DNA of 64,000 bases from Streptomyces griseoflavus (GCF_014649995.1 NZ_BMUC01000001.1:803102-867101); one strand, 5' to 3'. Shown: positions 39,961 through 49,522, counted from the stretch's first letter. Numbers and translations: made by a program. Notes: a model not told the origin generated them from the letters alone.

Positions 39961-41208
39961 TTGGCTGAGCAGAGGACGGTATCGGTCCCGTCGTCCTGGA
40001 TGACGCCGTCCGGCCGGTACGGACGCGCCGTCGCCCGGGCGTGCGACCTCGGGATGGCCCTGGTGGTCCTGGTCGCGGCGGAGTACTACAGCGCCGACTA
40101 CGACCTGCTCCTCGGCGGTGCGATGGCACTGAGCCTGCTGGCCCGCAGGCGGTTCCCCGGTACGGTGATGGCGGTCGTACTGGCCCTGGGCGCCGTCCAG
40201 TTCGCCCTGTCCGAGCTGCCCGACCTCGAGCTGGCCTCGGCGCCCGCCTCGTACGACGCGGCCGTGCTGTTCGCCATGATGTCGGTCGTCCATCACTCCA
40301 GGACCACCTGGATGCCGTACCTCGCGGGTGCCGCGGTGCTGCTGGCCACGGCGGCCGGGACGGTGGGCATGCCCGCTGCGGGCGTCGAGCCGTTCGTCGA
40401 CCTCGAGATGCTCCTCATCTACTGGGGACTGACGCTGACGGTCTGGCTGACCGCCTTCGCCCTGCACACACGGCGCCTCTACGCCGAGAGCCAGGCCGCC
40501 CGCGCCTGGCACGCCGAGCGGGAACAGGAGCAGCGGGTCCGGCTGGCCGCGACCCGGGAACGGGCCGAGATCGCCCGTGAACTGCACGACGTGGTGGCGC
40601 ACAGCCTGGCCGTGATGATCCTTCAGGCGGACGGCGCCGGATCCGTGCTGCGCAAGTCGCCGGACATGGCCGAATCCGCGCTGAAGACGATCGCCGCCAC
40701 GGGCCGGGACGCCATCGACGACATGCACCGCATCGTCCGCGTGCTGCGCGAGGGAAACCCGGACTCCGGCACCCCGGACCCCGCCGACGGCGGCCCGCCA
40801 CGACGCCTGATCACCCTCGACGAGGTCGGGGTCGTCGCCGACCGCGCACGGGCCGCCGGGCTGACCGTGGACGTGTCGATCGAGGTCGGCGAGGGACGGC
40901 TGTCGCCGGCGGAGGAGATGACGGCCTTCCGCATCGTCCAGGAGTGCCTCACCAACGTGCTCCGCCACGCCGGGGCCGGAGCCGGGGTCGACATCCGGCT
41001 CCGCGAAGAGCGGGGCACACTGCTGATCGACGTGACCGACGACGGAGCGGGCACCCTCGCGGGCAGCGGCGTCGGCGGCCGCTCCGGGGGGAACGGACTC
41101 GTGGGGATGCGGGAGCGGGCGGAACTCGCCGGCGGCACCTTCGAGGCCGGCCCCCGGCTGGGCAGTGGGTGGCACGTACAAGCATCGATTCCGACAAGGG
41201 CGACGTGA
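39961..41208 (+). CDS. Sensor histidine kinase (NarL-type)
   Basis: About 415 aa from TTG 39961 (AGGA nearby); GTG 39931 is an alternative. Five to six membrane segments at ~25-150, then the HisKA_3 helix ERAEIARELHDVVAHSLAVM with the phospho-acceptor His, and an ATPase domain with FRIVQECLTNVLRHAGAGAG and GNGLVGMRERAELAGG. Its stop overlaps the start of the response regulator by one base (TGATG). Short extracytoplasmic loops suggest intramembrane sensing. Genes immediately downstream encode an ABC transporter, its likely target. Confidence 0.92.
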   Translation: MAEQRTVSVPSSWMTPSGRYGRAVARACDLGMALVVLVAAEYYSADYDLLLGGAMALSLLARRRFPGTVMAVVLALGAVQFALSELPDLELASAPASYDAAVLFAMMSVVHHSRTTWMPYLAGAAVLLATAAGTVGMPAAGVEPFVDLEMLLIYWGLTLTVWLTAFALHTRRLYAESQAARAWHAEREQEQRVRLAATRERAEIARELHDVVAHSLAVMILQADGAGSVLRKSPDMAESALKTIAATGRDAIDDMHRIVRVLREGNPDSGTPDPADGGPPRRLITLDEVGVVADRARAAGLTVDVSIEVGEGRLSPAEEMTAFRIVQECLTNVLRHAGAGAGVDIRLREERGTLLIDVTDDGAGTLAGSGVGGRSGGNGLVGMRERAELAGGTFEAGPRLGSGWHVQASIPTRAT

Positions 41209-41882
41209 TGGCACAGGCAGACGGACCGATCCGCGTGGTCGTGGTGGACGACCAGCCCCTGATCCGGGCCGGCTTCTCCATGGTCCTGGCCGGCCAGGAG
41301 GACATCGACGTCGTCGGGGAGGCGGAGAACGGGGCGGACGCCCTCGACCTGCTGCGAAAGGTCGAGGCGGACGTCGTCATCATGGACATCCGCATGCCCG
41401 TCATGGACGGCATCCAGGCCACGGAACAGCTGATGCGGTGGGACGCCCCGCCCGGCGTGCTGGTGCTGACCACCTTCGACAACGACGACGACGCCTTCGC
41501 GGCGCTGCGCGCAGGAGCCGGTGGCTTCCTGCTGAAGAACGCCCCGGCCACGGAGGTCGTGAACGCCATCCGGGTCCTGGCCGCGGGGGAGTCGGTGGTG
41601 GCGCCGCGCATCACCCGGCTGCTCCTCGACCGGGTCTCGGACCGGCTCGCGCCGGCGAACGGGCAGGCCGAACGGCTGGACGTCCTCACCGGGCGGGAGC
41701 GGGACGTGCTCACCCTGGTCGCCCGGGGGCTGTCCAACGCCGAGATCGCGGCGGACCTCTACGTCGCGGAGGCCACGGTGAAGACGCACCTGGGCAACCT
41801 CATGGCCAAACTGCACCTGCGGGACCGCGCCCAGGCCGTCGTGTTCGCCTATGAGTCCGGGCTGGTCCGCCCCTCCCCCTGA
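41208..41882 (+). CDS. LuxR-type (NarL family) response regulator
   Basis: 224 aa. Receiver with VVVVDDQPLIRAG, phospho-Asp in VVIMDIRMPVMDG, LTTFD and Lys in GFLLKNA; HTH LTGRERDVLTLVARGLSNAE then TVKTHLGNLMAKL. Co-translated with the kinase (TGATG); GTG at 41205 is an equally possible start. Likely controls the ABC cassette that starts 170 bp downstream. Confidence 0.93.
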   Translation: MAQADGPIRVVVVDDQPLIRAGFSMVLAGQEDIDVVGEAENGADALDLLRKVEADVVIMDIRMPVMDGIQATEQLMRWDAPPGVLVLTTFDNDDDAFAALRAGAGGFLLKNAPATEVVNAIRVLAAGESVVAPRITRLLLDRVSDRLAPANGQAERLDVLTGRERDVLTLVARGLSNAEIAADLYVAEATVKTHLGNLMAKLHLRDRAQAVVFAYESGLVRPSP

Positions 41883-42052
41883 GGGTGCAGAAGCGTCCCC
41901 GGGCTCTGCCCCCGGGGACGCAGGAACCCCCCGGTCCGGTGTGTCAGATCCGCGGCGTCCGATCTCGGATCCCTGGCCGATGTCCGGCGGGCCGCCGGAA
42001 TCCAGACTTCTCACTGTCGCCAAACGCGGCCGAGAAGACACCGGAGGACCCG

Positions 42053-42493
42053 ATGAACACCACGCCGACCACCCCCGCCACGCCGGACCGCAAGCGGAAC
42101 CGTCTCGTCATCGGCGCGGCCACCGCCGTGGTCACCGGGGCCCTGATCGCCGGGGCGGGCTACTGGTGGCTGGACCGCGACGAGCTCAGCCAGGCGTCCG
42201 CCGCAGACTGCCGCCTGGCGCAGCGCATCATCACCGAGGCCGAGGCGATCTCCACCGGCCCCGCGCCGGACGCGGAGACGTGGTGGAGGAAGACCGGCGA
42301 CGAGCGCCGCGCGAGGATGAAGGACGGCTACCTCGGGGCCAAGATCTCCCAGTACGAGGGGTGGGCGCTCGCGACCGCCCAGAAGTCCCCCGAAGCACCG
42401 TCCGCGAAGGACGTGAGGAACCTCCAGGAAGAGGCGCGGGGCCACTGCTCGGACTCCGGCGTCACCCTGTCCATGCCGCCGCTCGGCGCCTGA
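42053..42493 (+). CDS. Small membrane-anchored hypothetical protein
   Basis: 146 aa. Basic N-terminus, one transmembrane segment (LVIGAATAVVTGALIAGAGY) and a ~105-residue extracytoplasmic helical domain with a Cys near each end (ASAADCRLAQRI and EARGHCSDSG), likely disulfide-linked. GGAGG ribosome site before ATG 42053. Lies between a two-component system and an ABC transporter, so may be a sensing or immunity accessory; no family recognised. Confidence 0.8.
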   Translation: MNTTPTTPATPDRKRNRLVIGAATAVVTGALIAGAGYWWLDRDELSQASAADCRLAQRIITEAEAISTGPAPDAETWWRKTGDERRARMKDGYLGAKISQYEGWALATAQKSPEAPSAKDVRNLQEEARGHCSDSGVTLSMPPLGA

Positions 42494-42516
42494 CCCGGAT
42501 CGCGGGAACCGCCCCC

Positions 42517-43287
42517 ATGGCCGCCCACACCGCCGCCCGCGCCCGCACACCGGACGACGACGTCATCACCGCCACCGCCCTGACGAAGACCTACGGTCGG
42601 GGCACCGCCGAGGTCCGGGCCCTCGACGGGGTGTCCGCCGGCATCCGGCGTGCCCGCTTCACCGCCGTCGTCGGCCCCTCCGGGTCGGGCAAGTCGACCC
42701 TGATGCACTGCGTCGCCGGACTCGACACCGTCACCTCCGGCAGCATCGTCCTGGACGGAACGGAGATCACCGGGCTGTCCGACCGGCAGCTGACCCGGCT
42801 CCGCCGCAAACGCATCGGGTTCGTCTTCCAGTCCTTCAACCTGCTGCCGCAGCTGACGGCCTACGAGAACATCGTGCTGCCCGTCACCATGTCCGGCGGG
42901 CGACCGGACCGCGACCTGGTGGACCACCTCTGCGACGTCCTCGGCATCGCCCACCGGATGGCGCACCGGCCCGCCGAACTCTCCGGCGGTCAGCAGCAGC
43001 GGGTCGCCGTGGCCCGCGCCCTGGTGGCCCGGCCCGCCGTGATCTTCGCCGACGAACCCACCGGCAACCTCGACTCCCGGGCCGGCGCGGAAGTCCTCAC
43101 CATGCTGCGCCGCTCCGTCGACGAGCTCGGCCAGACGGTCGTCATGGTCACCCACGACCCCACGGCGGCGCGGTACGCGGACCGGGTGCTGACCCTCGCG
43201 GACGGACGGGTCGTCCGGGACGAGGACGCCGTCCCCACCGGGCGGGCCGCCGCACTCGTCACCGGCACCGGGGCGGGGCGGCGATGA
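42517..43287 (+). CDS. ABC transporter ATPase (MacB/LolD type)
   Basis: 256 aa. Walker A GPSGSGKST, Q-loop FVFQSFNLLPQ, signature LSGGQQQRVAVARAL, Walker B VIFADEPTGNLDS, switch His in VMVTHDP. This subfamily pairs with FtsX-domain permeases in antibiotic resistance, lipoprotein or peptide export. TGA overlaps the permease ATG by 4 bases. Start ATG 42517 has only a weak GGGAA; start 24 bp after the preceding gene, so probably coupled. Confidence 0.94.
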   Translation: MAAHTAARARTPDDDVITATALTKTYGRGTAEVRALDGVSAGIRRARFTAVVGPSGSGKSTLMHCVAGLDTVTSGSIVLDGTEITGLSDRQLTRLRRKRIGFVFQSFNLLPQLTAYENIVLPVTMSGGRPDRDLVDHLCDVLGIAHRMAHRPAELSGGQQQRVAVARALVARPAVIFADEPTGNLDSRAGAEVLTMLRRSVDELGQTVVMVTHDPTAARYADRVLTLADGRVVRDEDAVPTGRAAALVTGTGAGRR

Positions 43288-45848
43288 GGAACCCCTGGCG
43301 CGCGACCGTCCTGGGCTCCCAGGTGGCGGAGCTGCTGCGGCGGCCCGGACGGTTCGCGGCGACCGGACTGTCGCTGCTGATCGCCGCGTTCGTCGTCTTC
43401 GGCACCGTCATGGCCCAGCAGGTCATCACCGCGACCGTCGTCGACGACTTCCGCGGGACACCCGAAGCGGTGTCGCTGGTGATCGAACCCGGCGGCGGTC
43501 AGGACATCGGCGAGGACCGCCTCCGCGAGATCCGCACGACGCCCGGAGTCACCGAGGCCGTCGGCCGGCTCGACGCAGGCACCCCGCTGGACGGCAGCGC
43601 CGTCGAACGCTACCTCGCGCTGTCCGCGGACCCCGGAACCGGCGCCCTGGCCGAGGTCCGCCTGGTCAAAGGCACCTACCCCGCCGGGCCGGGCCGGCTC
43701 GCCGTCGACACGCGGGCCGCGCGGGAATACGGTCTCGCACCGGGCTCGTCGCTCGTCCTGCTGCGGCCCGGGGCCGACGGCGACGGCACCCGAAGGGTGA
43801 CGGTCGAGGTCAGCGGCATCGTCCGCGGCACCGCCACCGACGACGCCGAGCCCACGGGGTACGCCCCCGGCCCGCACCTCAAAGACCTGCTCGGCGCGTC
43901 CGGCTACTCCCGCGTCGACGTCCGCACCGACACCGCGTCCTTTGCGTCGGCGGATCCGGAGCGGCTGGCGGAGCGGATCCGGCAGGCGGTGCCCGGAGCG
44001 CTGGTGCGGTCCGGGGACGAGGTGCGGGACGAGGAGACCCGCGCGGCGGTGGCGGAGGCGGGCGACACCCTGGAACTGGTCACCGTCTTCCTCGCCGTCG
44101 CCGTCGGCGCGGCCGTTCTCGTCGCGACCTCCACCTTCCGCATCGTCTTCGCACGGCGGGTACGCCAGCTGGCGCTGCTGCGCGCCATCGGGGCGACCCC
44201 GCGCCGGCTCGCCGCCGCGCTGATCGTCGAAGGGGCGGTGGCCGGCCTGCTGGCCGGCGCGGCCGGTGTACTGGCGGCCTGGGGCTGCGGGCAGCTCGTC
44301 CCCCCGGTCGCCGGGCGGTTCGGGCACGACCTGTCCGTCCCCGCCCACCTCCCGCCGGCGGAGGCCGTGCTCACCGTGCTCGGCACCGGTCTCCTCGCGG
44401 TCCTCGCCGTCCTCGCCCCGTCCCTGACCGCCTCCCGCGTCTCCCCGCTGCAGGCGCTGCGCACCGCGGAGTCCGGGGAGGCCGCGGCGAACGGCATCGG
44501 CCGGACCGTGCTGGGACTTCTCTGCGCGGCGGGCGCCGCGCTCCTCGCCCGGCAGCAGTACGCCGGGCTGCCCCGGCCGGGCGACACGGAGTACGACCGG
44601 TTCGAGGCACTGACCGTCGTGGTGCTCTCGGGAGGGCTGGCCTTCCTGGCCGTCATCGCCCTCGGCCCCCGGCTGGTCCGGCCGGTGCTGGCGGCCGTCG
44701 CCGTGCCCCTGCGCCGCACCGGTGCGGCGGGCCGGCTCGCGGTCGCGGGCGTCGGGGGCGCGCCGGGCCGGGCGGCCTCGGTCTCGGTCGTCGTGGCCCT
44801 CGGTGTCTGCCTCGTCGGCTCGACCCTGACCTGCCTCGCCTCCCTGAACGCCTACGACCGCCACCGGCAGGCCGTGGAGGCGCCCGCGGACCTCCGCCTG
44901 TACGAGAGGGACGGCGGGACGCTGGACCGGTCGCTGGCCGCCGACCTGGCCTCCCGCCCCGAACTGGCCGACGTGACCGCGTTCCGCACGGCGGAGGCCG
45001 TCGGGGGCGCCCGCAGCGCGACCGTCTCCGACCTGGACCTCGCCACCGTCCGCTCCGGCGGCGCCCTGACCGCCCGCACCGGCTCCCTCGACCACCTCGA
45101 ACCCGCCCACGTCGTCGTGGACGCCGATCACGCCCACCGGCTCGGCGTCGAGGCCGGCGACCACGTGACGCTGCAGTTCGAGGGCCGCCCCGTCCGCTTC
45201 ACCGTGGCGGCGACCCTGCCCGGAGCCGGACCCTACGGCGGGAACTTCTTCGTCACCGCCGCGGACCTCACCCACGCGGGAACGGACACCGCGCCCACCA
45301 CGGTCACCGCGAACGCCGCGGAGGACGGTGCCCGGGGACGGATCCGCGCACAGCGGGCCGTCACCGACACGCTGACCGGCCCGGAGCGCGGCGACGGCCG
45401 CGTCGTCGCGGAGGACCCGGCCGCACAGGCCACGGGCTCGGACGACCTGCGGACGATGGCCACGACGGTGGTCCTGGTCCTCGGCCTGACCGTCCTGGTC
45501 GCGGTCGCCGGAGTCGCGACCACGGCGAGCCTCACCGTCGTCGAACGCACACGGGAGTTCGGCCTGCTGCGGGCCCTGGGGCTCGGCGGGGCGGCCGTGC
45601 ACCGCATGGTCACGGTGGAGTGCGCGCTCCACGGCGTACTGGGCGGGGTCCTCGGTCTGGCCCTCGGCGTGCCGTACTCCTGGCTGGTGGTCCGGGTCGC
45701 CGAGACGAGCGCCCCGTTCACCGTCCCGGTGGGGCAGCTCGCGGCGGTCGTCACCGCCCTCGTCCTGGTGACCGCGGCGGCGGGAACGGTGCCCGCCCTC
45801 CGCGCCTCCCGCATCCCGCCGACGGTCGCCGTCGCACAGGGCGTCTAG
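43284..45848 (+). CDS. FtsX-domain ABC transporter permease
   Basis: 854 aa with the eight-to-ten-segment layout of tandem FtsX permeases: N-terminal segment (FAATGLSLLIAAFVVFGTVM), large extracytoplasmic domain (~65-255), FtsX core around 260-400 (FRIVFARRVRQLALLRAIGA), a second half with another large loop and a C-terminal core ending LLRALGLGGAAVHRMV. Partner of the overlapping ATPase. In Firmicutes and actinobacteria such pumps, next to a two-component system, often give resistance to cell-wall-active peptides; substrate here unknown. Confidence 0.93.
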   Translation: MRNPWRATVLGSQVAELLRRPGRFAATGLSLLIAAFVVFGTVMAQQVITATVVDDFRGTPEAVSLVIEPGGGQDIGEDRLREIRTTPGVTEAVGRLDAGTPLDGSAVERYLALSADPGTGALAEVRLVKGTYPAGPGRLAVDTRAAREYGLAPGSSLVLLRPGADGDGTRRVTVEVSGIVRGTATDDAEPTGYAPGPHLKDLLGASGYSRVDVRTDTASFASADPERLAERIRQAVPGALVRSGDEVRDEETRAAVAEAGDTLELVTVFLAVAVGAAVLVATSTFRIVFARRVRQLALLRAIGATPRRLAAALIVEGAVAGLLAGAAGVLAAWGCGQLVPPVAGRFGHDLSVPAHLPPAEAVLTVLGTGLLAVLAVLAPSLTASRVSPLQALRTAESGEAAANGIGRTVLGLLCAAGAALLARQQYAGLPRPGDTEYDRFEALTVVVLSGGLAFLAVIALGPRLVRPVLAAVAVPLRRTGAAGRLAVAGVGGAPGRAASVSVVVALGVCLVGSTLTCLASLNAYDRHRQAVEAPADLRLYERDGGTLDRSLAADLASRPELADVTAFRTAEAVGGARSATVSDLDLATVRSGGALTARTGSLDHLEPAHVVVDADHAHRLGVEAGDHVTLQFEGRPVRFTVAATLPGAGPYGGNFFVTAADLTHAGTDTAPTTVTANAAEDGARGRIRAQRAVTDTLTGPERGDGRVVAEDPAAQATGSDDLRTMATTVVLVLGLTVLVAVAGVATTASLTVVERTREFGLLRALGLGGAAVHRMVTVECALHGVLGGVLGLALGVPYSWLVVRVAETSAPFTVPVGQLAAVVTALVLVTAAAGTVPALRASRIPPTVAVAQGV

Positions 45849-45885
45849 GGGATGTCAGACACCCCCCTGGCGGCCGCGCGTGGAG

Positions 45886-45917
45886 CCGGGCGCCCGCCCA
45901 CGGTCGCGGGCGCCCGG
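45886..45917 (+). terminator. Terminator of the ABC cassette
   Basis: Perfect 12-bp stem CCGGGCGCCCGC / GCGGGCGCCCGG, 8-nt loop, 37 bp after the permease stop and before the convergent pspAB stop. Confidence 0.75.
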
Positions 45918-45933
45918 GGTGCGCGGGCCGGCT

Positions 45934-46512
45934 CTACAGCCCCGGCGCGCCCCACACGGGGAACCAGCGGCCCAGGTCGCCCTCGACGGGCAGCTCACCG
46001 GCGAGTACCGCCCGTACCCGCAGTTCCAGCGCGTTGTCGCGCCGCTGCCGGTCACCGGGCAGCGGGGCGAAGGGGTAGAACGTGCCGCGCTTGTAGAGGT
46101 AGACGAGCGCGAGCCGCCGCCCGTCGTCGTCACGGAAGGCGGCCAGCGAGCAGAGCAGCTGCGGTCCGAAGCCGTCGGCCTCCATGACGCTGTTCACCGC
46201 GTGCACGTCGTTCACCACGAGCGGCAGTTCGTCGGGGGAGCGGCGGGTGACGAGCCAGGAGTAGCCGTAGGAGTCGCGGCTCAGCTCCACCGGGGTCCGG
46301 CCGGCGTCCGCGTCCAGCAGGGCGCGGATCTCGCGGTGCGTCTGCTCGAAGGCCGCGCCCTCGACCGTCGCGAAGCACACCGCGCCCTGCCCGGTCGGCC
46401 TGAAGCCGGCCGCGGCCTCCAGGCTCACCGCCGCCGACGGCAGCGCGAAGAGCCGGTCGAGATCCGGGCCCACGACCCGTGACCGGCCGAGCAGGACGTC
46501 CAGCAGCCCCAT
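45934..46512 (-). CDS. pspAB: PspA-associated protein PspAB
   Basis: 192 aa. N-terminal MGLLDVLLGRSRVVGPDLDR, FRPTGQGAVCFATVEGAAF and central SYGYSWLVTRRSPDELPLVV are typical of the actinobacterial PspAB family, named from association with phage-shock protein PspA. No membrane segment; likely a cytoplasmic accessory of envelope-stress response. It is 6 bp downstream of htpX, same strand; the HtpX-PspAB pairing suits a membrane-quality-control role. No pspA gene in the window. Confidence 0.85.
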   Translation of the reverse strand: MGLLDVLLGRSRVVGPDLDRLFALPSAAVSLEAAAGFRPTGQGAVCFATVEGAAFEQTHREIRALLDADAGRTPVELSRDSYGYSWLVTRRSPDELPLVVNDVHAVNSVMEADGFGPQLLCSLAAFRDDDGRRLALVYLYKRGTFYPFAPLPGDRQRRDNALELRVRAVLAGELPVEGDLGRWFPVWGAPGL

Positions 46513-46518
46513 GGCCGC

Positions 46519-47442
46519 TCAGGACTTCCCGGGCAGCGCCGCCTCACCCAGCTCGGCGGAGATGCGGCCGAGCTGGTCGAGCCGCTGCTCCAGGCTGGGG
46601 TGCGTGGCGAAGAACCGCCCGACGCCCGGCTCGGCGCCGAAGGCGGGCGTGAAGTAGAACGCGTTGAAGGCCTGGGCCGTGCGCAGGTCCTTGGTCGGGA
46701 TGCGGGCGATGTCGCCGGTGACCTTGGTGAGCGCGGACGCCAGCGCCGAAGGGCGCCCGGTGAGCAGGGCGGCGGCCCGGTCCGCCGCCAGCTCCCGGTA
46801 CCGGGACAGGGCCCGGATCAGCAGGAAGCTGATCGCGTACACGGCCGCGGAGACGGCCATGACGACCGTCAGGACGGCCAGGGTGTTCTGGTCCCGCCGG
46901 CCGCCGAAGATCTGCGAGTAGAAGGCGAATCGCACCAGGAGCCCCGCGATCACGCCCAGGAAGGACGCGACCGTGACCACGGCGACGTCCTTGTGCGCCA
47001 CGTGCGACAGCTCGTGCGCGAGCACGCCCTCCAGTTCGGCCGGCTCCAGCCGCCGCAGCAGCCCCGTGGTGACGCAGATCACGGCATTGTCGGGGTTCCG
47101 GCCCGTCGCGAACGCGTTCGGCATGTCCATCGCCGACACGGCGACCACCGGCTTGGGCATGTCGGCCAGCGCCGACAGCCGGTCGACCACTCCGTGCAGC
47201 TCCGGATAGTCGTCCCGCTCCACGATCCGGCCGCGCATCGCGAACAGCGCGATCCGGTCGGAGAACCAGTACTGCGCCCCGAACAGCAGCGCCACGATCA
47301 CCACGACCAGCACCCAGGACTTCAGCAGCGCGATCAGCGCGGCGACGAATCCCACGTACAGCAGACCGAGCAGGAACAGCGTGATCCCCATCCGCACGGT
47401 CAGTCCACGGTCGCTCCGGAAGCGGCTGCGCATCTGCCTCAC
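46519..47442 (-). CDS. htpX: Membrane zinc metalloprotease HtpX (M48)
   Basis: 307 aa. Two N-terminal membrane segments, then AMDMPNAFATGRNPDNAV, the zinc motif LAHELSHVAHKD (HExxH, ~residue 144), two further hydrophobic segments and YRELAADRAAALLTGRP with the third zinc ligand Glu. Faces the cytoplasm and degrades misfolded membrane proteins in other bacteria. An upstream MRQMRSRFRSDRGLTVRM start is used; MRSRFRSD is an alternative. Operon with pspAB. Confidence 0.94.
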   Translation of the reverse strand: MRQMRSRFRSDRGLTVRMGITLFLLGLLYVGFVAALIALLKSWVLVVVIVALLFGAQYWFSDRIALFAMRGRIVERDDYPELHGVVDRLSALADMPKPVVAVSAMDMPNAFATGRNPDNAVICVTTGLLRRLEPAELEGVLAHELSHVAHKDVAVVTVASFLGVIAGLLVRFAFYSQIFGGRRDQNTLAVLTVVMAVSAAVYAISFLLIRALSRYRELAADRAAALLTGRPSALASALTKVTGDIARIPTKDLRTAQAFNAFYFTPAFGAEPGVGRFFATHPSLEQRLDQLGRISAELGEAALPGKS

Positions 47443-47502
47443 CTCGCCTCGGGCACTCGTCCCGATGTCCAGTGTGCACCCGCCGGGGCGCTGGGAGGGG
47501 GC

Positions 47503-47763
47503 CTAGTAGGAGCCCCGGAAGTTGACGTACCCCAGCAGCACGATGATCGCGGCCACGCAGCCGAGCACCACCGCGGTGGAGACCCACGAGGAGCGGCCGG
47601 AGGAGCCCCGGTGCTCCGGGTCGGCCCGGAACGGCACCGGTCCGGGCGGGTTGTCCTTCCAGCGGGCGGCGAGCATACGGGCCCGGGCCGACGGCTCCTT
47701 GTGCTCGGCGCCGTCCGCCCACGTGAGGTCGAACTCCCGCTCCTCTTCGTCCCTTTCGGACAT
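47503..47763 (-). CDS. Small single-pass membrane protein
   Basis: 86 aa. Acidic N-terminus (MSERDEEEREFDLTWADGAE), a charged middle, and a C-terminal transmembrane helix (AVVLGCVAAIIVLLGYVNF), so tail-anchored with the N-terminus inside. Starts at ATG 47763. Precedes htpX on the same strand by 60 bp. Function unknown. Confidence 0.8.
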   Translation of the reverse strand: MSERDEEEREFDLTWADGAEHKEPSARARMLAARWKDNPPGPVPFRADPEHRGSSGRSSWVSTAVVLGCVAAIIVLLGYVNFRGSY

Positions 47764-47840
47764 CCCCGTGACTTTCTCTCGAACAACGGTGTCAGACCAA
47801 GGATCCCTCCCCGGGCGCGCAGAGGGAAGCTTTCCGGACA

Positions 47841-47890
47841 CACGACGGCGCCCCCGCCCCCGGACGGCCGGGGACGGGGGCGCCGTCGTG
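47841..47890 (-). terminator. Terminator of glnA
   Basis: 16-bp perfect stem (47841-47856 with 47875-47890), continuing inward with partial pairing; 11 bp after the glnA stop. Confidence 0.8.
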
Positions 47891-47901
47891 ACGCGGGCGG
47901 A

Positions 47902-49311
47902 TCACACGTCGAAGTACAGCTCGAACTCGTGCGGGTGCGGGCGGAGCTGGAGCGGGGCGATCTCGTTCTGGCGCTTGAAGTCGATCCACGTCTCGATCAG
48001 GTCCGGCGTGAACACGTCGCCCTGGAGGAGGAACTCGTGGTCGGCCTCGAGACGGTCCAGCACGGCACCGAGGGAGGTGGGGACCTGGGCCACGTTGGCG
48101 TGCTCCTCGGGAGCCAGCTCGTAGAGGTCCTTGTCGATCGGCTCGGCCGGCTCGATCTTGTTCTTGACGCCGTCCAGGCCCGCGAGGAGCAGGGCCGAGA
48201 AGGCCAGGTACGGGTTGCCGGAGGCGTCGGGGGCGCGGAACTCCACGCGCTTGGCCTTCGGGTTCGACCCGGTGATCGGGATGCGCATCGCGGCGGAGCG
48301 GTTGCGCTGCGAGTACACCAGGTTCACCGGGGCCTCGAAGCCCGGCACCAGACGGTGGTAGGAGTTCACCGTCGGGTTGGTGAAGGCCAGCAGCGACGGG
48401 GCGTGCCGGAGGATGCCGCCGATGTAGTAGCGGGCGGTGTCCGACAGGCCGGCGTAGCCCTGCTCGTCGTAGAAGAGCGGCTCGCCGCCCGTCCACAGCG
48501 ACTGGTGGACGTGCATGCCCGAACCGTTGTCACCGAAGATCGGCTTCGGCATGAAGGTCGCGGTCTTGCCGTTGCGCCAGGCGACGTTCTTGATGATGTA
48601 CTTGAAGAGCTGCAGGTCGTCGGCGGCGGCGAGCAGCGTGTTGAACCGGTAGTTGATCTCCGCCTGGCCGGCGGTGCCCACCTCGTGGTGCTGGCGCTCG
48701 ACCTTCAGGCCCGACTTGGCGAGCTCCAGGGACATCTCGGCGCGCAGGTCGGCGAAGTGGTCGACCGGCGGGACCGGGAAGTAGCCGCCCTTGTAACGGA
48801 CCTTGTACCCGCGGTTGTCCTCCAGGGCGCCGGTGTTCCAGGCGCCCGCCTCGGAGTCGATGTGGTAGAAGGACTCGTTCTCGGAGGTCTTGAAGCGCAC
48901 GCTGTCGAAGACGTAGAACTCGGCCTCGGGTCCGAAGTACGCGGTGTCCGCGATCCCCGTGGAGGTCAGGTACGCCTCGGCCTTCCTGGCCACGTTGCGC
49001 GGGTCGCGGGAGTAGGCCTCGCCCGTGATCGGGTCGTGGATGAAGAAGTTGATGTTCAGCGTCTTGTCGCGGCGGAACGGGTCGATCCGCGCGGTCGACA
49101 GGTCCGCGCGCAGCGACATGTCGGACTCGTGGATGGCCTGGAACCCGCGGATCGACGAGCCGTCGAACGCCAGCTCCTCGTCGGGGTCGAACGCCTCGGC
49201 GGGGATCGTGACGTGCTGCATCACACCCGGCAGGTCGCAGAACCGGACATCGATGAACTTGACGTCCTCGTCCGCGAGGTACTTCTTGGCGTCGTCGGCG
49301 TTCTGGAACAT
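47902..49311 (-). CDS. glnA: Glutamine synthetase type I
   Basis: 469 aa. Primary ammonium-assimilating enzyme (glutamate + NH3 + ATP). Signatures: [39 protein letters not shown], the ATP-site KRVEFRAPD and an intact adenylylation loop [11 protein letters not shown], whose Tyr is the GlnE target; GlnE is encoded in this window. Compared with GlnA2 it keeps that Tyr and has the longer dodecameric form. Transcribed from a promoter with a GlnR box (49410-49448). Ribosome site AGGAGGAG before ATG 49311. Confidence 0.97.
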   Translation of the reverse strand: MFQNADDAKKYLADEDVKFIDVRFCDLPGVMQHVTIPAEAFDPDEELAFDGSSIRGFQAIHESDMSLRADLSTARIDPFRRDKTLNINFFIHDPITGEAYSRDPRNVARKAEAYLTSTGIADTAYFGPEAEFYVFDSVRFKTSENESFYHIDSEAGAWNTGALEDNRGYKVRYKGGYFPVPPVDHFADLRAEMSLELAKSGLKVERQHHEVGTAGQAEINYRFNTLLAAADDLQLFKYIIKNVAWRNGKTATFMPKPIFGDNGSGMHVHQSLWTGGEPLFYDEQGYAGLSDTARYYIGGILRHAPSLLAFTNPTVNSYHRLVPGFEAPVNLVYSQRNRSAAMRIPITGSNPKAKRVEFRAPDASGNPYLAFSALLLAGLDGVKNKIEPAEPIDKDLYELAPEEHANVAQVPTSLGAVLDRLEADHEFLLQGDVFTPDLIETWIDFKRQNEIAPLQLRPHPHEFELYFDV

Positions 49312-49409
49312 CCAGCTCCTCCTACTCCCGACCGTCCCGCCGGGGTGGTAGATCGTCTGTGCTGCCGGGTGTGGGCGGCACTCGCTGCACTCGACCCTAG
49401 GGACGGGTC

Positions 49410-49448
49410 ATTTCTCGTGCGTGACCCATTTGTTTCGCACAAGTTAAC
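49410..49448 (-). promoter_or_regulatory. GlnR box of glnA
   Basis: On the minus strand: TTAAC-n6-GAAAC-n6-GTCAC-n6-GAAAT with correct 6-nt spacing, very near the GlnR consensus gTnAc-n6-GaAAc-n6-GtnAC-n6-GAAAc. About 100-137 bp before the glnA ATG, as expected for activation. Confidence 0.9.
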
Positions 49449-49522
49449 CAGCCCCTCTTCCACGGTAGCCCCGCCGCACCCCGCCGTCCTGTGGTCATAT
49501 CCGTGCGCAGTACCGTGGACGG

